Of a stretch of DNA of 64,000 nt, positions 34,568 through 48,700 are shown piece after piece. A program made the translations under genes and the position numbers. How positions within the stretch are numbered: the first letter of the stretch is position 1; the number at the start of each line of letters is the position of its first letter. Under the pieces are notes generated by a model. That model was not told where the DNA came from and did not search any database. It worked only from the letters and a program-made list of their open reading frames with translations. The stretch is from Narthecium ossifragum (lineage: Eukaryota > Streptophyta > Magnoliopsida > Dioscoreales > Nartheciaceae). Where the stretch lies: contig OY986963.1 in the NCBI GenBank assembly GCA_963920575.1, positions 906,896 through 970,895 of the forward strand. Direction: 5' to 3'.

Positions 34568-37392
34568 TCAGTAAGAATGAGATCCAGATCCAACTAGGAG
34601 AGACATTTCGATACTGTCTTCTACTAGCATTGTCGAACCAGTAGGCTCCTCCTGCTCAGCAGCTACCTGGAGGATCACACCCTCTTCTCGGCCTTCCTGA
34701 ACTAAACTCTGCTTCAAGAGCCTTCTCAGTGCATCGAGCTCCACTGCAACCTCTCTCATCATCGGCCTCTCTTCCCCTTTAACACTCAAGCATCTTATGG
34801 CAAGCTGCGCCACCGCAGAGAGATGCCGTATTCCGGCTTCCGCAAACGTCTGCTGATCGACCACATCCAGCAGACGGCGCTCCCTGTCTAGCAAAACAAA
34901 ATAAGAAGCTAGATTCCGCTCCTCGTCTGACCGGAAGAAGGACACCGGCTTCTCCCTCGTCAGCAGCTCCACCAGAACCACGCCGAAACTATAGACATCA
35001 CTCTTGTCTGTCAACTGGCTAGTGTGGAAGTACTCTGGATCCAGGTACCCCAATGTACCTTGAACAATTGTTGTCACATGAGTTCGTTTATAGGGAAGCA
35101 GTCTTGAGGCTCCAAAGTCTGAAACTTTTGCATTGAAGTTTTCATCCAAGAGTATATTGGCAGACTTGACATCTCTGTGAATGACCGGCAGAGCCGCCGC
35201 CGAATGCAGGTGTGCAAGCGCCGCCGCAGTCTCGGTCGCGATCCTCAGGCGATCCTCCCACGACATGGGAGGAGAAGAGTGGTCCCTCTCATGGACGTGG
35301 TGGAATAAGGTTCCATTGGAGATGAACTCGTAGACTAGCAATGGCACTTCAGTCTCTAAACAACAGCCCAGTAGCTTTACTACATTCCTATGGTTGATCT
35401 GAGACAGGATGACTACCTCATTGATGAACTGCTCCATTTGGGTCTCGTCCACCAGCTTCGACTTCTTGATGGCCACCACCCTTTGGTCGGCCAGTATCCC
35501 TTTGAACACCGTGCCGTAGCCGCCGTGGCCGACGACGCGGCTGTCGTCGAAGCCGTCGGTCGCCTTCTCGAGCTCCTCCGAGGTGAAGATTCTAGCAATG
35601 GCCTCGCGAGAGGAGATGTGCTGCTGTAACAGAGCTCCTCCGTTTCGCATGAAGAAGTGCTGTTTGAGGTTATTGAGCTTTCTCTTCTGCCATCCCCAGT
35701 ATGACCAGCGCCCTCCAGTTACCATAAGAATAAGTGACAAAAGCCCCAAACCTCCATGCAAATTAACCCAAAAGCTCAGTTTATCCTTTCCAGTAATAAT
35801 AATAGAATAAAGATATGTGTACATAATCACGTGACATTTAAATTACACATACCCTCTAATCGGTAGGTATTTATCGATCGATTGATCTATTCCATCAGTA
35901 CTATTCTAGCGATGACTAAATCAACCAATCAGTATAAACCTACCGATTCAATCATTGATATATTCAATCGGTAGATATAAACCTACCGATTCGACAATTG
36001 ATACATTCAATCGGTATCTCCTTACTGATTCGAGGCATGTGCAATATACATGCTATCTCCATATACACAAATCGCGACTCATAATAATATAAGTGATTAA
36101 GTTTGTTTTTTTTCATTAGCTTAATTTTTGGGATAATTGGTAATTAACAGTTGACGTGATTACCCAGTCCTATCTCGAGAGGTGCGACCCTCCTGCATCC
36201 CGTTCCCTCCTTCCGGCCGTCGCCGGTCATTCCTAGCCGGCAACTGCAGTTGTAACCTCCTGGTTTGTTGATGCATTTGTGGACACAGGGATCTCTCTCG
36301 CTGCACTCATCGATGTCTGAGGATCCAAATTAAGCAACAAAGTAAACCAAGGGTATGTGATCTCTCCTGGTGTTGTTATATGATCTTATAAAGAAAAGGG
36401 AACAAAAAGATATTCCTAGGTGGATTTGTCCATGCGAGCACAGGATTCATACCTTGGCATCCATCTGGAACATCTGGAACATAAGGGTTGCCGCGGTAGC
36501 CATCAGTGCAATTGCAACGATATCCGCCGCCGCTTGGCGAGTCATAGCAGATGCTGTTGTTAGACAGGCAGGCATAGCCATATGGGGGCGTCGTCTTCTT
36601 CATGGCCTCCATGCATGTCTCGTTGCCTATCCACCAGTCCAGCACCGCCGGCCAACCCTTGTCGTTGTAGGTCATGGACAATTCACTGGAGTGGAACTCA
36701 AATTGGTCGGCCAGAAAGGCGTAACTGCACAAGGCATAGCCCCGTCCAGCTGTGAGGTTCTTGAAGTACCCTGTGGAGTTCCATTCGCGGCTGAAGCGAG
36801 AGCCCGTGAGGTTCCATATGCTACTCAGCTCCACGTCCAATCTCTTGAGCCCGGAGCATGCCCCGCCGATGACGTTATCCTCTGAGACGCAGAAAGAAGC
36901 ACATCCGATTCGTTTGAGGGGACCGGAGACCTCCACTAGCGCAAGCGCGTCGCAGCCGACGACCGTGAGCTTGTTGTGCACATGCGAGAAGACGTATGGA
37001 GTCCCTTCGAGGTCGATCATGGATCGCTGTCCGAAGCCTCTGGCGCCGCAGCGCCATGCAAAGGCGCTGAGCTGGACAGTCACTTGGCCCTCCTGCAGAG
37101 AGAAGCCTAGCAATCTGACGTTCTTAGAGCCAAGACGAAGATATACCCGGCCTCCATCATGACAGACTAGATGGAAGCCTTCTCTATAGCCCGAGCTATG
37201 GTCGGAAAAGCCAAAGGGGTAAGAGATGTTGAAGTCGAGGCAGCTCGGCGGCCTCGGCCCATCCGCTCCTAACGTCGCCCCATCCTCTCCTAACGTCGCC
37301 GGAGTGAGGGAAGTAGTAGCCGAACAGGGCGGCGAGAGCCATAGGATCACAAGAAGCAAGAGAGGAAGGAGCATGGCTCCTTTCTCAACCAT
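34568..37392 (-). CDS. wall-associated kinase (WAK/WAKL) receptor
   Basis: Three exons on the minus strand: 37392-36453, 36316-36164 and 35751-34568 (2277 nt, 758 aa). A signal peptide ([13 protein letters not shown], ending near CSA) leads into a galacturonan-binding WAK domain ([12 protein letters not shown]) with several N-glycosylation sites, then a short EGF-like region ([15 protein letters not shown]). Exon 2 is a calcium-binding EGF module ([18 protein letters not shown]). Exon 3 has the transmembrane segment ([14 protein letters not shown]) and a complete kinase: glycine loop [11 protein letters not shown], Lys in [25 protein letters not shown] and GYLDPEY. It is an RD-type Ser/Thr kinase that should be active. 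WAKs sit in the plasma membrane, bind pectin and signal wall state or pathogen damage. Intron 2 carries a TACCGATTC-rich repeat. Confidence 0.95.
35860..36040. repeat. TACCGATTC/GAATCGGTA repeat in WAK intron 2
   Basis: At least five copies of ACCGATTC or its complement AATCGGTA, with TATAAACCTACCGATTC occurring twice and CATTCAATCGGTA-like strings between. The two orientations would pair into small hairpins. The same motif fills 59750-60140. Confidence 0.7.
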
Positions 37393-38120
37393 TCATGAAT
37401 GGAGATCAGATCAGCAGATGATGGATATTTCATGATAATAATTGGTCGGATGAGGAGACGAGGAATCCTTCCGGTGTAGAGGTCATCGGTCTACGTTGAC
37501 CTTGACCCTCCCTCATATGTCTAGTTTGGAAAAAAAGAAGAAGGAAGCAATGAAACATACACCATTGGCCCAAGTTAAGTGATGGAATTCTTCTCTCTTT
37601 TTTTTCTGATAAGTTGGGCCCAATGACAAGGACCTCCTTACACAATCAGACCAGCTCAAAAGACCGCTATCCGGCTAAACTATCGGCAACAAAACACACG
37701 ATGATGGGTTCAAAAGCACAACTCGAAGCTTCCTCCTGGCTGCTGCAACCGGGGCGGGGAATGTTGGCTATTTACTGCCACAGTGATCTGCGTGGACTTA
37801 AAAAATCTTAGTTCAGGACCAGAAAAGAGAGAACAAGAAATCAAATATAAAGCCAATAATCAGAGATTGTTTCCAGAGTTTAGTCTCACCTCATTCAAGT
37901 CAATTATTGACACGAGGGCAGCCACCAAACAAAGAGAAATAAAAAATCTCAGACCAAATACAATGGCTTCAATTCACCTCAAGTAAAGATAGTATAATCT
38001 AGTAAAATTGTTACACAGCAACAATTGCATTCAAATTATAGCTAATTGGTGATAACACCAAATTAGTGTCTTATTAACCTGTACACCTCCTGCATGTTAT
38101 TTAAGATGTTTACACCATTT
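37393..38120. other. intergenic upstream of the WAK gene, nothing recognised
   Basis: Would contain the WAK promoter and 5' UTR. No conserved element could be named. Confidence 0.4.
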
Positions 38121-39130
38121 TATGTCAGTTATGATTAGTTTAGAATTTTCGATGATGATAATGCCCTTATATTATAAGGAACCCCTGACCCACTCATATC
38201 TCCAACCCGAGCTGCCGCCTCCATCTACCTCCCCTGGCCCTCTGCATCACCTCGTTCTCCTCGACGGAGATGTGGTGTCGTTAGCGGCGGCTTCGGTGAG
38301 CAAGGGAAGGATGACAGCGCTCGGTGACGGGGGTCCAGTGGACATGACTCGTGAGGCGTTAGAGGGTTGACGATAGCGGCATTGTCTAGTGACTTGGGCT
38401 TGTTAGGAGAGGCGACAAGGGTTGAAGGGTCATTGCTTGGCAAGAGGACACCGGAGATCGAGGGCGGGGTTGCAAGTTTGGCAGGAGGTGGGTCGGGGCG
38501 ATGCCGCTAAGGAGATCCAATGGCAGCTTCCGATGAGATCGGTGAGTGGGTGAGTGGCCGACATGGTTGGCCGTGATCAGTATTAGAGGTAGGAGATGGG
38601 ATCGGGTGAGATACGAAGGCTTAGATGAGGGAAAACTAACGGGAGGAGAGGCTGAGTTCTAGTAGAATTTATTATAGAGGGTGGGGAGCTGAATTCTAAT
38701 AGGATTGATTATAAAGGGTGGGGATTGAGGGGCTTGGGAGAGAGTGGGTGAAGATGGGTAGGGGACTGAGGGGTTTTTCTTTTCCATATTTTGTATGTTA
38801 TTCATTGTTCCAGTTCAATATTGACTTAATATTTAATTTTCTCTTTTCTTTTTTCTAGGAGAGCCCGAGGATTCCAACATTAGTCTTAAATCCGGTGATC
38901 CATCATCGGTCGAGGTGGAGCCGAAGGCGAAGCCGCCGTCGCCGGATTCCGACTGCCAAAGAATTCCAACGCCAAACTTGAATCTAGCGATCCATCATCA
39001 TCCCCGGACCTCAACGGATTGGCGCCGACGATAGATGTAGAGGTGGCATTGAGTCAGCGATCGGATGGAAGAAGATCTTGAAGAGGGAGAACAAGCGGCA
39101 GAGAGAGAGGGGTGTTATTAACGGGGGTAG
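38121..39130. other. GC-rich gene-fragment-like patch
   Basis: Two GC-rich stretches (about 38205-38620 and 38870-39110) are separated by AT-rich DNA. The stretch near 38650-38740 has a two-copy repeat of GCTGA(G/A)TTCTA, TTATAAAGGGTGGGG type. ATCACC/AAC-type strings near 38050 and 39165, each followed by TTATTAAC, are similar and in the same orientation. The open frames are low-complexity and match nothing I know. A captured gene fragment in an old transposon is possible. Confidence 0.3.
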
Positions 39131-39787
39131 ATAGGTCATTTATGCTCTAATCTGATGCTATCACCCCAAATCTAATCGATAGTGTTTTATTAACAAAATA
39201 AAATCTGTTTATGGTGCTTAAGCCCCTTACCCCTTCAAATTAATCATATACTTAAGCGAGACCACGTTTGTTGCTCTAAGGTCACAAGGAACTTACAGCT
39301 AATTAGAAGGCAAAGTGAATCACAAAAACGTTGCTCTATCATATATGTGATAAATAACTTTAGACGAAATCACAACTAGGCCAATGTGCTGAGCATAAAT
39401 TACCATGTATATGTTGATCTTAGCTTGGCCGTACCACATCAGAATCTTCAATCCCCTTCCACGAGGGATCTCAACAGAAATTAAGGCAGATCCCTACCTG
39501 TTGGCACTCAATCCGGCAGTAATCGTATCCCGAACCATGCTGCACTCTCCCACAAGTTATGACAAAAGCCAGCAGTGAGCTGCCAAAGGATCATGAAGTT
39601 GGTAGATCCCTGCTGTGCAAGAAAGAGACCACCATCGTCGTCGCACAACCAGCACGCTGCTGGAGGAAAAGAGGCCTCGTTCAAGAAAAGCACTCAAGCA
39701 CAGTCCCTCAGGCTTAGACCAATCAGCTCCAGTGCCAGAAGAAAAGCAGTCAACTTCGTGATGTCGTAAGGACTAAATCCTCATTCT

Positions 39788-42700
39788 CTAAGTTGTTTTC
39801 GACATCAAAACAGCCAGATGCAACTTGTTTTGCTGGCAAAGTTTTATCGGGTTCTTTAAGATAGTTATCTTTGCTGTCTTTGTGTCCTGCAGAACCACTC
39901 GAGCAATAGTAAATGCCTCACCCTTCTCAACTGCGAACTGCCACTCCCTCATTGTTATTTCAAACCAGTCTTTACTTGCAGACTTGGTAGCCTTGACTTC
40001 GACATACTCCCTGCATTCATCCGTCTTCCCAGTAACCACATCATATGGCAAGCCAGTCTCACAATCTTGATTAACCCATTTTACATTTGCAGAACCAAAC
40101 TTATCAGATAAGTACTTGTAAGCTACTATCTCTCCCATTCTCCCAGTCATACGTAATTGGGTTTCATCTGGTGCTTGTGAGCAGAAACTTAATCTCTCAG
40201 GGAAAGCTGACAAATCAGTCAAGCCCACCTCTGAGGATGGAACAATAACTGAATCAGCTAATTCACTCTTAGGTTTCAAACTGGATGGGATTTGCCTATC
40301 AGCAGAACGGAGCGATTCCACTGGTTGGGGCTGTTGATCCTTCACGAGTGTTGATTCTTCCAACATCAACATGCTTGTTGTTGTTGAGTCCTCAATGGTC
40401 CAATCCCCATCAATCTCAATAGGCAGCGGAAATTCCTCTGTTAGAGGTGCAAGATCAGTAGGCTTACAGGACTCTTTCTGTGAACCACTAGGCTCCTCTG
40501 GTTGTCTCTGGAGATGACTAGCTCGAGAATGAAGTAAATCTGGTGCTGTTTTCCAATCTGTCGGTGGCCAATTAGAACTGATACCCGGTCTCCAACGAGG
40601 ACATGCTGAGATATTTCTTTCAATATTCACGGAAGGAACACAGACCAACTGGGGAGCTTCTGCCTCATGCAGTTGATATAAAAGCGGTGAAAGTGACCAA
40701 ATAGGTTCTTCAGTAGGCAGCTTTAGAACTTTCTGGCGATTGAGAATAAAAAATTCTGTCTGCTCATTAGTAGAGCCAGATTCTGCCATGGTTGTAACCA
40801 TATGAAGGAAATTTGCAAGGTGTAGCTCAGCAGACCCATCAAAAAATAATTGAGAAAGCTCCGAGAAAACAGAATGCCAATCAGAAGCACGATTCACATA
40901 CAAAATATTACCCTGGAAGAAGAAATGTAAATCAACTTTTTTTTCAACCCACACATTGTTGCATGAAGAAAATATGGTTGGTGGAAGCTGTGTTTAGCCT
41001 ACATTTGAAGCCAGCAGCCTACACACAAGTTAAAAACCACGAATATCGAATAGCACAACAGAAGCATTCTCCTTAACCTATTGTGGTTTTGCAGATATTG
41101 TTTATCTTATACTTCATATTGCCATATGATATCCGAAATAGATGAATACAGCGATCACACTAGAAAGATATAGCATCGATGATGTAGCATCCATATTGAG
41201 ATGCATAATACGTAAGATATGCTACCAAGTATCACACAATGATATACATAAATGACGTGATTTTATTATGCAAAAATGCTCAAGAGAATACCATCTCATT
41301 CCCTTTGTTCCTCCTATTGAATATTGAATCCTTCATGACCATCAACCTTGTCCCAAAAATAAGGCGTAGACCTTACAAATCCTTATAAGTTTTCCTTCAC
41401 GATCAATTTGTTTGTTTATGTGTGAGTGGCGTGGGTGTGCGAGTGCGCGCATGCGTGCCTTTCATGCATATACCATTTCATCATCTCATTTTCCCTCCAA
41501 GAAAAGCACCACCTCCATGCCTTACTGGAGCCCCTTTCTTTCAGAGAACATGACTAAACTACTTCAGTGCCCTAACGCTTTCTCTAAGCTATTTATTCTT
41601 CTATCATATGTTCCCTGTTATCCCATGCATCAACCTCAAAGCTTTCATCATACAAGTGCCACTAACACCAGATCTTTTTTTAGACAACAAAACTCCAATC
41701 ATGTAGCCAATCATTGCTACATTCTTATAATTAAATGAAGTCTTCAAGATGTAACCATATAAAGGAAAAATTTATCACAAACCTGAAGTAGACAGCTGCA
41801 CTCGAATCGTTTCTTAGATGAGCAATCACGTCCATTGAGAGTGTGCTTGTAGAATAACTTCTCAACTACAAGAACTCGTAGCTGACTAAACTTTTCAATC
41901 CCTGGCTTCTTAAGGTTGAGATATACGTCAGGGTAGAACGTATAAAGATAACGTTGTGCATAAGGAACAACCCAGTTTATCATAGATGCTTTTTCTCTAT
42001 CATCTACTGTGCCATAGTATATCGCTTCACGGGATACAACCTGGTAAGTAAGCAAGAGTAGAAGAGGTATTAAAACAGGAAAAACCTAAACTGCCACAAA
42101 TCAAAAGGCAGATTTACCTTTGAAAGAGGAAGAACACCTAACTTCTGCAATAGGCTAGCAACTTTTCCAGATATCTTTTCCTTTTCCGTTGTACTAGTTT
42201 CCCCACAATTTAGGAAGTCCACACCATCAAAATGCTTGAATTGTTGCTTCAGCTCCTCATCATCAGACCAACATAAAAGACCAAAAGATTGGTGAAGCGA
42301 AACCCACTTATCCTGCACTGTTGGAAGTACTGCATTTTCTGATTTTAGAAGAGCCTCTTTTAAGTCATTTATCTCTTCTGCCTTCGCTAACCCACAACCA
42401 AGATCATTGGCCCATTTCAATAGAACACGAAAGACCTGTCAAGAATGTGAAATACCATGAATGAAACAGACAGTAGCAACTTGACATGTTTCAGACACAA
42501 GACCTCTTACCAAATGAGCTGCCTGTGAAGGTGATGCGACATTTGATAGTTGAAGTAGTATTTTAAGATAACTCCCAACTGAGGGGATCTCAGACACACC
42601 ACATACATCAACAAAAAAATCATGAAGGCTTGGATAGAAAGCAGCCAGTGCCTTGTAAGGAAAGCAACTAGATTTCACTGAACCACACGTAAGGATCAAT

Positions 42701-45700
42701 TCCTTCGTCCCATCCACACAACCAGTTGGATCATGCCAGAAAACTTCTTTTGGAGGGAAAAATACACCTGGCACTATATCATCATGTCTGTAACCACAAG
42801 GAACCGGAACGAATATAAAGGGACTCGACATGAATTCCCTGCTAATCCCCAATTTTGTAGATGCAACTCCATTGGAGATAAAAGAATAGAGCCTTGACAT
42901 TTGTGCAGTGCTGAGACTATGAAAATAATGATTATTTAGAAAAAAACATTCTTTCTGGAAATAAGCATTCCTTAAGATATTGAAGTCAAAGAAGTCAATA
43001 CAAACAAAATACACTAGGCAACTTTTAGAATTTAATTTAGAATAAATAAATTTGAATACAGAAAAACCTGGACATGAGTGAAATCTTCGACATGCTCCAG
43101 GAATGAAGAATTTTCAGAGCGTCATCAAGTGAGACTTGAGTTTTGAGTCCAAAGTCCTTGACAAGCAATTTGCTCGTCACCTGCATTGACAAAGATGAAG
43201 TACAGAGATAATAATTTGTAGGCTGGAGAAGGAAACCAAAACAAATATACTGAAACCGATAACAATCTAATAATTGCATAGGATACCATGTATAAATTTG
43301 ATATCAATCATCTGCAATTATGAAGAAATGGATACATCTAAAATGCAGAAAGCTTCTGAATCGAAACTTTTGATAGAGAAGAGCATCAAAATATAAATAG
43401 ACAAATGTACCACATAATAACTGAAATTTGAAAATTGTAAGGAGAGAACCTGTGGAACAGCATATGGAGCCATGCTTCCCAAAATAGAGCGGACTTCCTC
43501 AGAGTCATAATAAAGCTCCCTGGGCTGACAAAGTTCATCATCCTTTGTCGATGCCACCCATTTAGACTCTTGGATACTTTTCATGAATGAGGATATGGCT
43601 TCAGTATCATTGGCGATCTTTGCCAAGATGAGATTTCTAGCTTTTGAACTATAACATTCATCCCACAGTTTGTCAAGAATTTCCAAAAGATAAATAGACC
43701 TGTCACGGTAGCCTTTAGATGAAAAGGTAGATAGGAGATTGACCAACTCAGGAGACTCCCAGTCATTGTAGGTGTGCCTGCTGATAAGGTCTCTCTCAGG
43801 TACCATACTCGGAACATTATAGACAACATCTGGCAGATTCTTCCTAACACTAGTAACTTGAACAAAATCAGCAACACCTAAATCCTGGAGAAAATCCCTC
43901 CACTTCATCAAGCCACATGACTGTGACAATCCACCAGTATGCTTGAGATATTCGGCATCAACTTCAGTCCATATGGCAACTTCTTTACCAATGAGCTTAT
44001 ATATATCCACGGGATTGCCATAATCCTTGCCAAAGTGAATTGGATCATTACCAGGGCACTTGAAACCATAGTTTGTTAATAAAACAGACTTCTGTCGTAG
44101 TTCTGACATTATTTCAATCTTCTCCGTCTGACAGCACATGCAGCTATGTTGAAAATGAAGCATTACAAAGGACATGTACTCAACCATCAAGGCTCTCTCA
44201 TCATTAGAATGCTTCCAGCTACACAAAGCAACTAAGATGTGACTTTTTATAACTTCATGTGGAGACAGCTCTTGAACACCAATTTTGCGGAGCACCCATA
44301 TGAGATCACTTGTTCCTGTCTCTTCTATGTTGCATGCATTGGTAGCTGTTACAGAGAAAAGGAGAGGATCAACAGTTCGAAGCTTAGCATACAGATGTGG
44401 AAAATCTTTAGGGCTTTGTTTGCCTTCAAAACCAGCAGACAAAGCATCACAAGGTAACCAAATTGGACCATTAGCCAGAGAACTGTATGAACCATCCGTG
44501 AGAGGAATAAAAGGGACTTCTCTAAGACGATTAAAGATGTCATTTTCCAACTTAGTGTCCAGAGAAGAATATCCAGAAGAATGGGCATGCATCATAGAAT
44601 AGATAGCTTTGAGCCAAGATACTAGCCAAATAGGGCCCAGCAGCTTAGTATCATCAGATTGACATATAGACGATAAAATCTCGACTAATATTTTTGGGCC
44701 ATACTCCTGGATGCCAAGGGCCTTTGCTAATGCATCTGATAATACAATATCCTTATTCATATAACCAAGCCCCATATGCTTGTGCAGCAAGCTATCAGGC
44801 AAAAGCATGCGAGCATGTTCATCCCAACCTCTTAAAATTCTGCACGGAAGAACCCATTCCAAATCAGGACCATCCAAGAGAAAGCAGTTTGACGCACGCA
44901 ATCTGGAAATTATCATGTGTGGAAGATGAGAAAAGAACCCATGCACTTCGCCTATAAGTGGAACAAAACTCATAAAAGCAGTCACTGCTTTTCCTGGATT
45001 GTTCTGAAAGCAAGGAATAGCACAGAATGATTGCTCTGCACTAACAAATAGAGCAGGAAATTCAGACAACAACCACTGGTTCCATGCACTATTTCCATCA
45101 ATTTCTTCTCTAGAAGAAGGCAGAACAAAATCTCCTTGGAGAATAAATTTCAAGCCATAAGTTCGCAGAGGCAGAAAAGAAAAAACAGGCTGTTGGAATA
45201 AATGGGGTCTGTAATCTCCTTTTTCAGATTCCTGCAGTGTGAAAGCCACGGCAATCTCTGTAGCTTGTACATCACGACGAAGGATACCGGGTTGCAGCTT
45301 TTTCTTAACCACTAACCAACTCATTTTCTCTTGACCATGAGAAACCTTAACAATTCCATCACATGCGATCTCTCTCCTCATGACAACAAGGGTATCATCA
45401 AGCATGTTTCTAAACTTTATACAATGAAGCCGATGTAGGAATAGCAACAAAGATGGATGAAGATCTGAAAACATTGATTTGATGGTGCTCAAATTTGTCC
45501 CTTCTTTAAGTTTGGAACTGAAGGGAAGGACAATACAAGTGTTCCAGAGGGCACCATCTCTTAGATAATCCTCCTCAGCTAAAGACCTCCGAAACATATC
45601 AGCACCATTAGGAGAGATAATAGTTGGTAAAATGAAACCAATCTGACCCTGAGTAATATCAAACTTCACGTGAAATCCATTTGAATGAATCTCTGGAGCG

Positions 45701-48700
45701 TCAGTGACCTATAAATTAAGCATTAAATTCATCCCTTCAGAAAATTAGAATATGAATTTTTGCAATCCGTAGATTAGATCACTTTAATTCGAGTTCACAG
45801 GCTAGATTATTTGCCTTGTGTATGTGCATCAAAAAATCCAGATATGAGAAAATCAAAACGACATGCCAATGCTGTCTACAAGATAAAATTAAGAGATCCC
45901 AAACAGGAGAGAAAAATTTGCCTATTGTCAACAAAATTTAGAGAAGTTGGCATATTTGTATGGCAGAAAAAGATTAAAACAATTCGGCCACTGGCAGATC
46001 TGATCCAAATAACATCCATACGGTTCCTTGAGATGACCTGACTTTATGTGGAAATCAATTAGCCTGCTAGATATAGCTTTGCATAAATTTTCTGTAGCTC
46101 AATAGTCTTTCTTCTAATTAAAACACCTAAATATTAACACAACAGATGAAGAACACAAGACTAAAAAGCTCAACTCGATATTAGGTCAATGGCCAGTATC
46201 AAAAAGATAAATCAAGAGTGGGAAACAGCCTCTAAAAATAGCAGATGCAACTTAAATACAAATTATATTAAAGATGGAACACCTTAACACCAATAAAAGA
46301 ACTAGAGAAATTACTATTTGGGATCAGCATTATAAGCATGCATTTTTCATTCTTCAGTCCCCTTAACATCAATTTCAATGTTCAATAGAAAGGATTAACA
46401 TGAGATACTTTTCCTATAAAATAACAAAATGCCAAACATCACCATATCAATCTGAAAACAACATAAGTAGCTCGAAATGTTACTTTCTAATGCATGGCGC
46501 ATCACCACCGAACATACCCGAAAAACTGATTTGAACCCAATGCCTTTATGGCCGATATACCCTGCACTTGAACCCTTCTTCGTTGAGTTTCCAATATCAC
46601 AAAGTGCTCTAATATTCCGTGCAGTGAATCCTTGTTCATTGTTTAGGATAACGATACCAGTATTCTGAAGAATGAATACCACTGAAGGTTCCACGTCGTC
46701 TGGATATATATTGTCATCGGCGTTTTGAATCTGGCCACAATGGTAAACAACAGACAAGAAAATTAAACATAAAACTATTAGGTAGATAATATCCATAAAA
46801 TTAGAAGAGTTAGAAAAAGCATATTATCCCCATCAAGTCAGAAATGACGGCCTATAAGTGCAACTTCATCTCTACAATAATCTAAGACTTTTTCAAAAAA
46901 AAAAAAAAACCAAAGTTGGCATGAAGGTACTACAAGCAAACTGCTAAAAAATCTACATAAATAAGAAAGCTCTTCTGACATCAACAATCCATCAGGTGGT
47001 GCAAAATTCATGGTCAACACAAACTTGGGCAAGAGGCAGACCTGCCATGAGAGCTACAAACCAGCAGGCCAGAAGGGATGTGTATCTATTTTCTCCACAA
47101 TCGGGATTCATATCACAAAGAAGTCCAACTACTGTTCTATAGGATTTTTTCTTAGCTTCCGTATATATTTCTAAGTTCTCATAGGAGCTTGACATCAGCC
47201 ATTACTTAAGCAATGACATTTTTCTTAATTACTTTGGACATCATCTCCCACCACTAGGTATTCTCAAATTTTGCACTGCTGAAAGTTGAAACCAAGCTTG
47301 TCATATCATAGAGATCAATTCTGATGGGGTTTTCGGTTATGAAATAGAGAAAATATTTGAAACATGAGGGAACAAATCAAGAATCAAACAACAAATGGAT
47401 CATCGAAGTACTTCACAGGATCACTCCCACAACAATCTGGAGGCGAACTTTTATGGATCATAGCAGAAAACAAAATAGCATAAAAAACTTACAAGCTCCA
47501 GAAGAAGATGAGAGTCCTGTGAATATAGTTCTTGTGATAGACAATGCAGTGCTCTTCCCAAGCGAGCATGCTGTTTCTTTAGCAAAGAACTCTCAATTTG
47601 ATTGAGATTTGGGTCCAAACCAAATTCTTCACGCCGAATGTCCTCGATAATAAGGGCTGAATCCTCAATTACCCTACTACCTGACGTGTGGGAGAAAACC
47701 TTGGACACTTCCTCGATGACTTCCTGTTTGCAGACTCCATCAGGTTCTTTGCACTTCTCATCCACTAAAGCAGCACTTTTTAGTCCTCTGCCTTCTCCAA
47801 GTGGTCTGCCATTCCCTTCTGGTGCAGAAGCATTACTTGCAGTGCTGAAGAAATTGTGGCTGATAGCAAGAGGCTTCTCAGACACATCATCTGCACACTC
47901 TGAATCAATGCCTGATGCAAGATGTGGATGGCAACTGCTTTGATTCATACACAAGGATAACAAGTCAACAGCACTTGTCAATTTGAAAAAATGAAAATCT
48001 TCGATCCATTCTGTGTATCCAAGTGATAATCCAATGTCATGAAGCATGAGACGTTGATCAATCTGAAAAGACTCATGTAAAATAGCCAAAGGCGCATTTT
48101 TGGTAACACATCGGAGACCTGAAACCAAGATATCAGCTGCAAAACTCCGAAACTCTGAAGGTAGATGACCAAGACATTCAAGTATAAACCTTGATATGAT
48201 GGCAACTCCTTTTTCGACATCCGACAAATTTTCATCTAGTGTATTTCCTTTAGATATGCTTTCAATAGACTTTGTATACTTTCTAGAAGAAACTTTCCCA
48301 TAGAAAGGAACACTAGACTTCATGTTTCTGATATTGATGCTTCCTTCTGCGCAAGCATTTGAATTCCTAACTATTACATCAAATGCCCGCTGTGCGTAAC
48401 ATTTTAGAAGTGCTACTGGAGCATTGCTTGTACCTTGATACACAGATAACAAAGATAGGAGTTTTAATGCTGCTTGAAATGAAGAGCAGTGAATCAAAGC
48501 TTCCAAAAACTCTTCCACACTCGCCGACTGCTCGATCCTGATTAAATTCCCATCACAAGTTGCTATGCATGACAATTCCTCGATGCATGCTTCATTTACC
48601 AGCCATTCCAAGAGACTGCCAAGTGAAGGAGCATATACGAGATCCCAATGGGACCAGGACAGTAGATCTGACAACATGGGTGCCTTAAGCAAACACTCAA

